Source: DATILL01 sp035476575
GTDB taxonomy: Bacteria; Actinomycetota; Actinomycetes; Mycobacteriales; JACQDL01
NCBI GenBank assembly: GCA_035476575.1
Contig: DATILL010000096.1
Span: 1 to 64,000 of the forward strand
Direction of reading: 5' to 3'
Length of the DNA: 64,000 nucleotides
Under the pieces are notes generated by a model, which did not search any database, was not told the origin of the DNA, and saw nothing but the letters and a program-made list of their open reading frames with translations. Of the stretch, positions 16,309-22,806 are shown piece after piece (positions within the stretch are counted from its first letter, which is position 1; each line of letters opens with the position of its first letter). The position numbers were made by a program, and so were the translations under genes.

Positions 16309-18153
16309 CACCACCAGCGCACTGCCGCCACCTCGCCGTACCGGCTCGGCCGCGGCGGTGACCAGGCCGTGACCGAGAAGCTCCAGTCCGGTCGCGGCAC
16401 CGATCTCCGGGTTGGTGGTGAAGCTGTGACCGCGCGCCTGCAGGGCCGCCTGGTACAGCGCCAGGAACGCCGGCTCGCCCTCGGTGTTGGCGCCGTTGCG
16501 CTGGCTGGCCCGGGGCGCGGCGATCGCGTCGGCCAGGCTCATGCCGAGGTCGAGCCGGTTCAGCAGCACCTGCAGCACGGTGGTGATGATCGTCGCGCCG
16601 CCCGGCGACCCGACGGCGAGCAGCGGCCGGCCGTCGCGCAGGACAATCGTCGGTGCCATCGAGCTGCGCGGCCGCTTGCCCGGGCCGGGCAGGTTCGGGT
16701 CGGGCGCGGCGCCCTGGGTCGGGGCGAAGTTGAAGTCGGTCAGCTCGTTGTTCAGCAGGAAGCCGCGCCCGGGGACCACGATGCCGCTGCCGCCGGTCTG
16801 CTCGATGGTCAGGGTGTAGGCCACCACGTTCCCCCACCGGTCGGCGGTGACGAGGTTGCTGGTGTCCCGGCCCTCGTACGGCTCGGCGTGGCCCGACCCG
16901 GCCGGTGCCGGGCAGCCCGCGTAGTCGCCGTCCGGGCTGCCCGGCGGGACCGGGCTGGTCGCGGCGTGCGCCGGGTCGATCAGGCAGGCCCGCTCCTTGG
17001 CGAAGCCCCGGGAGAGCAGCTCGGCCAGCGGCACGCCGGTGGCCGCTGGGTCGCCGACGTAGCGGTTGCGGTCGGCGAAGGCCAGCCGGGTGGACTCCAG
17101 GTAGTCGTGCAGCGCGGAGACCCGGTCGGCCGGGGACAGGTCGACGTTCGACAGGATGTTCAGCGCCTCGCCGACGGTGGACCCGCCGGAGGACGGCGGT
17201 GCCATGCCGTAGACGTCCAGCCCGTGGTAGGTCACGTGCGTCGGCGTGCGCGGGACGGCCCGGTAGGCGGCCAGGTCGGCGGGCTCCAGCAGGCCCGGCC
17301 GGGCATTGTAGGTGCTGCCCGGGGCCAGCGGTGGGGCGTGCACCGTACGCACGATGTCCGCGGCCAGCCCGCCGCCGTACAGCCAGCCCACCCCGGACCG
17401 GGCGAGCCGGCGGTAGGTGCGGGCCAGGTCCGGGTTGCGGAAGGTCGAGCCGACCGCGGGCGGCTGGCCGCCCGGCAGGTACAGCGCCGCGGTGGAGCTG
17501 AAGTGGGCGAACCGGGCCGCGTTGGCCGCGGTCTGCTGCTGGAACGTCGCATCGACGGTGAACCCGCGCTCGGCCACCGCGATGGCCGGCCGGAGGGCCT
17601 GTCCGAGGTTGGTTGTCCCCCACGCGCGCAGCGCGTCGGACCAGAGGGCTGGCGTGCCGGGGACGCCGACCGAGAGTCCGCTGGTCACCGCGTCGGCGAA
17701 CGGCAGCGGTAGCCCGGTGGCCGGGTTGACGAACGCGGTCGGGCCCATCGCCCGGGGTGCGGTCTCCCGGCCGTCCAGGGTGAGCACCCGGTGGGTGCGG
17801 GCCTGGTAGTAGACGAAGAACCCGCCGCCGCCGATGCCCGCCGAGTACGGCTCGGTCACCCCGAGGGTCGCGGCGGCGGCCACCGCGGCGTCGACCGCGT
17901 TCCCGCCCCGGCGGAGCACCGCCAGACCGGCCTGGCTGGCGTCGAGGTCCACCGTGGACACTGCGCCGCCGTAGCCGGTGGCAACCGGCTGCTTGACCGC
18001 CGAGCCGGTCAGCGGCTGGGCGGTGCCGGGCCGCTCCCCCTGGCTGGACTGCTGGTGCAGGGCGACGGCGGGCGCGGTCACGGCCAGGCCCGCGGCTGCC
18101 AGCACCGCGCCAACCGCGGCACCCATGGCCACGGCCCGGCGACGAACCCTCAT
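16294..18153 (-). CDS. ggt: gamma-glutamyltranspeptidase
   Basis: 619 aa. A signal-peptide-like N-terminus (basic MRVRRRA then hydrophobic ~8-33) implies export. The autoprocessing/nucleophile Thr is in 'RDTSNLVTADRWGN', aligning with E. coli TTHYS, and 'GFLLNNELTDF' and 'GSPGG' oxyanion-region motifs follow. Hydrolyses or transfers gamma-glutamyl groups of glutathione-like compounds. Start at 18153 is favoured by GAGGAGAGGGG just upstream; ATGs at 18174 and 18186 are possible. Divergent from marR across a palindrome-rich region. Confidence 0.9.
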   Translation of the reverse strand: MRVRRRAVAMGAAVGAVLAAAGLAVTAPAVALHQQSSQGERPGTAQPLTGSAVKQPVATGYGGAVSTVDLDASQAGLAVLRRGGNAVDAAVAAAATLGVTEPYSAGIGGGGFFVYYQARTHRVLTLDGRETAPRAMGPTAFVNPATGLPLPFADAVTSGLSVGVPGTPALWSDALRAWGTTNLGQALRPAIAVAERGFTVDATFQQQTAANAARFAHFSSTAALYLPGGQPPAVGSTFRNPDLARTYRRLARSGVGWLYGGGLAADIVRTVHAPPLAPGSTYNARPGLLEPADLAAYRAVPRTPTHVTYHGLDVYGMAPPSSGGSTVGEALNILSNVDLSPADRVSALHDYLESTRLAFADRNRYVGDPAATGVPLAELLSRGFAKERACLIDPAHAATSPVPPGSPDGDYAGCPAPAGSGHAEPYEGRDTSNLVTADRWGNVVAYTLTIEQTGGSGIVVPGRGFLLNNELTDFNFAPTQGAAPDPNLPGPGKRPRSSMAPTIVLRDGRPLLAVGSPGGATIITTVLQVLLNRLDLGMSLADAIAAPRASQRNGANTEGEPAFLALYQAALQARGHSFTTNPEIGAATGLELLGHGLVTAAAEPVRRGGGSALVVHPSG

Positions 18154-18279
18154 CAGGCCCCTCTCCTCGAGCATGAACTCCCCCACCCTGCCAGCGGCCG
18201 GCTGTCCCTACCACCCGCCGTACGGGCGACCCCGGCTGCTCCGCATGGCCCGGGCCTGGAGCTGCCCATGGACATTAGA

Positions 18280-18362
18280 TGCGTAACGCACCAGATGTGC
18301 TGCGAGCCTGGTGAGCGAAACACCAAGTTTGTGACGCATTCAATGCATGATGTATTTAATGC
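18280..18362. promoter_or_regulatory. operator cluster in the ggt/marR divergent region
   Basis: An A/T-rich island (about 18270-18400) holds TGCGTAACGCA (18280-18290, perfect 11-base palindrome) and a 27-base near-palindrome at 18336-18362 (arms GCATT...AATGC, two mismatched pairs plus the centre). The words CAGATGTGC occur at 18292-18300 and 18388-18396. This is the expected location of MarR autoregulatory sites controlling marR and probably ggt. Confidence 0.65.
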
Positions 18363-18425
18363 GCTACACATTTAGTTCATGCGACATCAGATGTGCGGAG
18401 TGTCATTCTCGCGTAGCGTCCGGGC

Positions 18426-18866
18426 ATGGCGAGCTCACGGACGACGGCGCAGACCCTGCTCGACCTGTTCGCCGGGCTGCAGGCGCGGGCAGGCGGTGAC
18501 CTCGTCGCGCGGCTCGACGGCGCGCAGTTGTCGATGACGCAGTACAAGGCGCTCGGCGTGCTGGCCGGCTCGCGGGCCGGCCTGAGCGTGAAGGAGCTGG
18601 CCGACCGGCTCTCCCTGTCGGGGCCGGCGACCAGCCGGGCTACGGACCATCTCGTCCGACTGCGCTACGTCGAGCGCACCGAGGACGACCGGGACCGGCG
18701 CAGCAAGCGACTGGAGGCCACCACGGACGGCCGTACGCTTGCTGCCGAGCTCGACGCGGTCCGGTTGGCCGGCTGGCGGGCGGTGCTGGACGAGCTGACC
18801 CCGGCCGAGCGCACCGCGTTGCATGACGCCGCGCAGCCGATGCTCACCCGTCTCGCCGCCCGCTGA
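18426..18866 (+). CDS. MarR-family transcriptional regulator
   Basis: 146 aa. Winged helix with recognition segment 'SVKELADRLSLSGPATSRATDHLVR' region (~58-82) and wing 'ERTEDDRDRRSKRLEAT' (~88-104), both diagnostic for MarR proteins. N- and C-terminal helices provide dimerisation. Likely represses its own gene and possibly ggt through the palindromes upstream; ligand unknown. Confidence 0.88.
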   Translation: MASSRTTAQTLLDLFAGLQARAGGDLVARLDGAQLSMTQYKALGVLAGSRAGLSVKELADRLSLSGPATSRATDHLVRLRYVERTEDDRDRRSKRLEATTDGRTLAAELDAVRLAGWRAVLDELTPAERTALHDAAQPMLTRLAAR

Positions 18867-18878
18867 CCCCCCGCGGAT

Positions 18879-19013
18879 TGTGGTCACCTGTCGGCGTTGT
18901 GGTGACCTGTCGTTGCCCGGCCCGCCCGTGTGGTCACCTGCCGGCGTTGTGGTGACCTATCGTTGCCTCGAGACCCCAAGAGGTCACCACAACGCCGAGA
19001 GGTGACCACACGG
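18879..19013 (-). repeat. dispersed intergenic repeat, copy B
   Basis: Block 18893-18958 is the reverse complement of 13827-13892 with two mismatches. The rest (18980-19010) carries another AGGTCACCACAACGCC unit and ends CACACGGTAAG, nearly the same right boundary as copy C. Lies between marR and a small membrane-protein gene. Confidence 0.9.
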
Positions 19014-19071
19014 TAAGTTTCGGGCCGTACCGCAGCCCCCGGCGGGGCCTGACCGAAACGGATGGCAGCTC

Positions 19072-19476
19072 ATGGATGGCCCGGTCCAGTTGTTCACCGT
19101 CATCGTGCTGATCTCGATCCCGACCGTGATGTTCGGCGGCTTCTCGCTGCTGCGCCTCATCCCGAAGGAGAAGCTCACCGACTTCCAGCACACCTACTTC
19201 CGGGCCGGCCACGCGCATGCCGGCGTGCTGCTCGTGCTGAGCCTGGTCACGCTGGACATCCTGGGCCGCCCCGGCCTCGGCATCAGCGCCGGCCTTCAAT
19301 GGACCGTCTGCCTGTTGCTCCTGGTTGGCGTCCTGGCCCAGTCCGGAGGGTTCTTCGTGCATATGGCGGTCGGCCAGCCAGGCGCCTGGTCCCGCGGCAA
19401 CAGCCTCAGCACGGCGGGCGCCATCCTGTTCGCGGTCGCGCTGTTGCTGGTCGCCTACAGTGTGGCCACAGCATAG
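19072..19476 (+). CDS. small four-helix membrane protein, unknown
   Basis: 134 aa, four hydrophobic helices (about 7-26, 50-68, 75-95, 112-131) with a conserved-looking 'RAGHAHAG' after helix 1 that could bind metal or heme by its His residues, but I do not recognise a family. ATG at 19072 with weak upstream site. Convergent with the SDR gene 5 bases downstream. Strong third-position GC bias supports it as a real gene. Confidence 0.65.
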   Translation: MDGPVQLFTVIVLISIPTVMFGGFSLLRLIPKEKLTDFQHTYFRAGHAHAGVLLVLSLVTLDILGRPGLGISAGLQWTVCLLLLVGVLAQSGGFFVHMAVGQPGAWSRGNSLSTAGAILFAVALLLVAYSVATA

Positions 19477-19481
19477 GCCGG

Positions 19482-20297
19482 TCAGGTCGGCTGCTGGGCG
19501 CCCAGCATCGCCACCAGCCGCCCGATCCCGGCCAGCCACCGGCCCGGGTCGTCGGCCTTGCGCCGCATGAGCTCGGCGACCTCCGGGTGCGGCAGGATCA
19601 GGAACCGCTCAGCTCGCACGCCCTCGACGGCGGCCGCGGCGACATCCTCCGGTTCGAGCAGGGCGCCGGCCGCGATGACAGCCTTGGCCGCGGCGGTGCC
19701 GGTCGCCAGCCCGGTCATCAGCAGGTCAGTGCGCACCCCTTGCGGGCACAGCGCGCTGACCCGCAGCCCCTGGTCGCCGTACGTCAGCGCCAGCCACTCG
19801 GCGAACGCCACCGCAGCATGCTTGGTCACGCTGTACGGCGCGTCGCCGGGCTGGATCAGCACCCCGGCCGCCGAGCAGGTCTGCAGCAGGTAGCCGTGGC
19901 CACGCTCCAGCATCCGGGGTACGACGGCACGGGCGGCGTACAGGTGGGCCAGCACGTTCACCGCCCAGGCTGCCTCCCACCACTCGTCCGGGGCGCCGAG
20001 GCCGAGCCCGGTGGCGATCCCGGCGTTGGAGCAGAACAGGTCGATCGGCCCCAGCTCGCTCTCGGTCCGCTCCACCAGCGCCCGTACGTCGGCCTCGATG
20101 GTGATGTCGGCGGTCACCGGGATCGCCTTGGCATCGGTGCGTTCCCCGATCTCCGTGGCCACCGCGGCGGCGTCGTCGCCGTCGAGGTCACAGACCGCAA
20201 CCCCGGCCGCCCCCTCGGCGGCGAACCGGCGGGCCAGCGCGGCGCCGATGCCCAGGGCCGCCCCGGTCACGACGACGACCGATCCGCGAATCTCCAT
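19482..20297 (-). CDS. SDR-family oxidoreductase
   Basis: 271 aa classical short-chain dehydrogenase: cofactor motif 'TGAALGIGAAL' (~12-22), 'NAG' (~90), and catalytic Ser plus YxxxK ('YSVTKHA'). Acidic residue after beta-2 ('VCDLDGDD') suggests NAD rather than NADP. The ~50-residue C-terminal extension contains helical segments. AGGAG precedes ATG 20297. Divergent from the next SDR/phosphotransferase pair. Substrate unknown; possibly lipid or hydroxyacyl compounds given the neighbours. Confidence 0.85.
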   Translation of the reverse strand: MEIRGSVVVVTGAALGIGAALARRFAAEGAAGVAVCDLDGDDAAAVATEIGERTDAKAIPVTADITIEADVRALVERTESELGPIDLFCSNAGIATGLGLGAPDEWWEAAWAVNVLAHLYAARAVVPRMLERGHGYLLQTCSAAGVLIQPGDAPYSVTKHAAVAFAEWLALTYGDQGLRVSALCPQGVRTDLLMTGLATGTAAAKAVIAAGALLEPEDVAAAAVEGVRAERFLILPHPEVAELMRRKADDPGRWLAGIGRLVAMLGAQQPT

Positions 20298-20401
20298 CTA
20301 GGCGCTCCTATACATACAGTTCGCTCAGCACGGCGCCCAGGGACGACGCCCAGGACGATGCGCGCGGAGCATGACGCGTACACAGCAAGAGAGGCGAGAC
20401 G

Positions 20402-21169
20402 ATGCGGACCGGACTGGCCGGCAGGACCGCTGTCATCACAGGCGCGTCCCGCGGCATCGGCAGGGCGATCGCGACGGCACTTGCCGCCGAAGGCGCGAAC
20501 GTCATGCTCGCCTCCCGCCGGCAGGGGTCGCTGGACGCCGTCGCGACCGAGCTGCGTACGGCGTACCCGGGCGTCGGGGTGCTGGCCAGGGCCGCGCACG
20601 TCGCCGAGCCGGACCAGGCGCGGGCCTGCGTCGCCGCCGCGGTCGAGGAGTTCGGCGGCGTCGACATCCTGGTCAACAACGCCGGCACCAACCCGTACTA
20701 CGGCCCGATGGTCGACATCGAGCCGGCCGCCGCCATGAAGACGGTGCAGGTCAACCAGCTCTCCATCGTGCTGTGGACGCAGGTGGCGTGGCGGCTCGGG
20801 ATGGCCGAGCGCGGCGGCACGATCGTGAACATGGCCTCGATCGGCGGGCTGCTGACCGAGCCGGGCATCGGCTTCTACAACGCCACCAAGGCCGCGGTGA
20901 TCCACCTCACCCGGCAGTTCGCCGCCGAGCTGGCCCCGAAGGTCCGGGTCAACGCGATCGCCCCCGGCATCGTCCGTACCCAGCTTGCCCGGGCGCTTTG
21001 GGAGGGCCACGAGCCGCGGCTCAACGCGGCGCTGCCGCTCGGCCGGATCGGCGAGCCGGCGGACATCGCGGACGCGGCGGTGTTCCTGGTCGGCGCGCAG
21101 TCGCGGTGGATGACCGGCCAGACCATCGTGGTCGACGGCGGCGCCCAGATCCGCGCCACGATCGGCTGA
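20402..21169 (+). CDS. SDR-family oxidoreductase (FabG-like)
   Basis: 255 aa. 'TGASRGIGRAIA' cofactor motif, 'NNAGTNPYYGPM' and catalytic 'YNATKAA', with a C-terminal 'WMTGQTIVVDGG' typical of FabG-like SDRs. Arg after beta-2 ('ASRRQG') suggests NADP use. GAGAGGCGAG before ATG 20402. The next gene begins 2 bases after its stop, so they form an operon. Confidence 0.88.
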   Translation: MRTGLAGRTAVITGASRGIGRAIATALAAEGANVMLASRRQGSLDAVATELRTAYPGVGVLARAAHVAEPDQARACVAAAVEEFGGVDILVNNAGTNPYYGPMVDIEPAAAMKTVQVNQLSIVLWTQVAWRLGMAERGGTIVNMASIGGLLTEPGIGFYNATKAAVIHLTRQFAAELAPKVRVNAIAPGIVRTQLARALWEGHEPRLNAALPLGRIGEPADIADAAVFLVGAQSRWMTGQTIVVDGGAQIRATIG

Positions 21170-21171
21170 CC

Positions 21172-22209
21172 ATGGTGCCGAGCGAGAGCAGCCAGCCTGG
21201 GCTGGACGTCGACAGGCTGGCGGCATACCTCGCCGGGCACCTGCCTGGTGGGCTGGCCGGCCAGCTCACCGCCGAGCGGATCGTCGGTGGCAGGTCCAAC
21301 CTGACCTACCGGGTCACCGACGGCGCGTCGGTCTGGGCGGTACGCCGGCCGCCGTTGGGGCATGTGCTGCCGACTGCGCACGACATGGGCCGGGAGCACC
21401 GGGTGCTGGCCGCGCTCGCCAGCACGGCGGTGCCGGTGCCGCAGGTGCTGCTGCACTGTGCCGAGGAGTCGGTGCTCGGCGCGCCGTTCTACGTCATGGA
21501 GTACGTCGACGGGGTGGTGCTGCGCGAGCCGGCGCAGACCGCTGACCTCTCGCCGGCCCAGGCCGCGGCCTGTGGCATGGCGCTGGTCGAGGTCCTGGCC
21601 GCGCTGCATGCGGTGGTGCCGGCCGAGGTGGGGCTGGGCGGGCTGGGCCGGCCGGGGTACCTGGCCCGCCAGGTCGCCCGGTGGCACCAGCAGTGGGAAC
21701 GCTCGCGGACCCGGGAGCTGCCGGAGCTAGAGGAGGTCACCGCGCTGCTGGCCGCCGCCGTACCGGAGTCGGGCCCGCCCGGGGTGGTGCACGGCGACTA
21801 CCGGCTGGACAACGTGATGTTCGACGCCGGCCGGCGGCGGATCGTCGCCGTGCTGGACTGGGAGATGGCCACGGTTGGCGACCCGCTGGCCGACGTCGGG
21901 TTGCTCTGGGTCTACACCGAGCTGGCCCATGCCGGGCTCGGCCCGGCCACGCCGTTCCGGCCCGACGCGGGCTTCCCGGCCCCGGCCGCGCTGGTGGCGG
22001 CGTACGCCGGACGGCGGCCGGGCGTGCGGCTCGACAAGCTGGGCTGGTACGTCGCCCTCGGCTACTACAAGCTGGCGGTCGTCAGCGAGGGGATCCACCG
22101 GCGCTACCTCGCCGGTCAGACCGTGGGCGCCGGCTTCGAGGAGCTGGGCGCCCGGGTGCCGGCCCTCGTCCACCGCGCCCGCCAGGCCCTCGCCACCGGC
22201 CCACCCTGA
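21172..22209 (+). CDS. aminoglycoside-phosphotransferase-fold kinase (acyl-CoA-dehydrogenase-associated type)
   Basis: 345 aa. Kinase-like fold with Brenner motif 'VVHGDYRLDNVMFD' (~202-215) and metal-binding 'LDWEMATVGDPLADVG' (~226-241). This subgroup ('phosphotransferase family protein', related to the N-terminal part of human ACAD10/11) is commonly linked to SDR and acyl-CoA dehydrogenase genes and thought to phosphorylate 4-hydroxyacyl-type substrates. The SDR gene directly upstream fits that. An acyl-CoA dehydrogenase is not adjacent here. Confidence 0.82.
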   Translation: MVPSESSQPGLDVDRLAAYLAGHLPGGLAGQLTAERIVGGRSNLTYRVTDGASVWAVRRPPLGHVLPTAHDMGREHRVLAALASTAVPVPQVLLHCAEESVLGAPFYVMEYVDGVVLREPAQTADLSPAQAAACGMALVEVLAALHAVVPAEVGLGGLGRPGYLARQVARWHQQWERSRTRELPELEEVTALLAAAVPESGPPGVVHGDYRLDNVMFDAGRRRIVAVLDWEMATVGDPLADVGLLWVYTELAHAGLGPATPFRPDAGFPAPAALVAAYAGRRPGVRLDKLGWYVALGYYKLAVVSEGIHRRYLAGQTVGAGFEELGARVPALVHRARQALATGPP

Positions 22210-22269
22210 TCGCGCCGCTGTGCCCGATACCGGATGCGCCGTCCGGTTCCCGGCAAGCCTGACCGATGC

Positions 22270-22319
22270 TATAATCACGCATTGCTCCCCGCCACCCTCT
22301 GGGACTGGCGGGTTTTGTT
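22270..22319 (+). terminator. TATAAT box followed at once by a rho-independent-type hairpin
   Basis: CCCGCCA (22288-22294) pairs with TGGCGGG (22306-22312) and is followed by TTTTGTT, a near-canonical intrinsic terminator for the phosphotransferase operon. A perfect TATAAT sits at 22270-22275, only 13 bases before the stem. If used as a promoter, transcription would start inside the hairpin and the site could serve the NYN remnant; no good -35 is visible. Confidence 0.65.
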
Positions 22320-22346
22320 GGAGGGCAGTGCGTCCGCAAGTGTGTC

Positions 22347-22644
22347 GTGATCGACTACCAGAACATTCACCTGACCGCGCAGGATCTCTTCGCCCCCGTC
22401 GGCGTGCCTGCCGAGGACTGTCTCATCGACCCACTCCGCTTTGCCGAGCAGGTTCTCAGGCGGAGCGCCAGCTCGACGAGGCGCAGAAGCTGGCCAAGCT
22501 TTCGGCGGTTCGGGTCTTCCGGGGTCAGCCGAGCAACAGGCACCAGCCTTTGTGTACGGGATCTCGCAACGCCAACGATCGGAGTGGACCCGTGACCGCA
22601 GGGTCGACGTCATGTACCGGCCGTTGGAGGGCGGATCCAAGTGA
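22347..22644 (+). pseudogene. NYN-domain protein remnant with two frameshifts
   Basis: Frame 1 (from GTG-ATC near 22344) encodes 'IDYQNIHLTAQDLFAP' and 'PLRFAEQVL', the start of actinomycete NYN (PIN-like RNase) proteins. Similarity continues in a second frame at about 22460-22545 ('LAKLSAVRVFRGQPS') and in a third at 22545-22644 ('SEWTRDRRVDVMYRPL'). The full-length family is larger, so it is also truncated. The three pieces are in the right order, so this is recent decay of a once-intact gene. Confidence 0.7.
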
Positions 22645-22806
22645 TCACCCCGACATGGCGCCCGCCACTAAATCGTAGAAACCTCACTCGGCTTACGTCA
22701 GCTCAACTCGACGGTCCGGGCGTGGTCGAGCCCCGGGACCGTCGTACACCTGGCCTGCCGCTGTCCCTGGCCCGTAGCCGCCGCAGCAGCGGATGTCTAC
22801 GTGTGT

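Noticed and set aside
16306..17712. Long plus-strand frame opposite ggt
   Set aside because: Antisense to an unmistakable gamma-glutamyltransferase.
22288..22346. Riboswitch upstream of the NYN remnant
   Set aside because: Only one simple hairpin with a T-run; no conserved aptamer elements.
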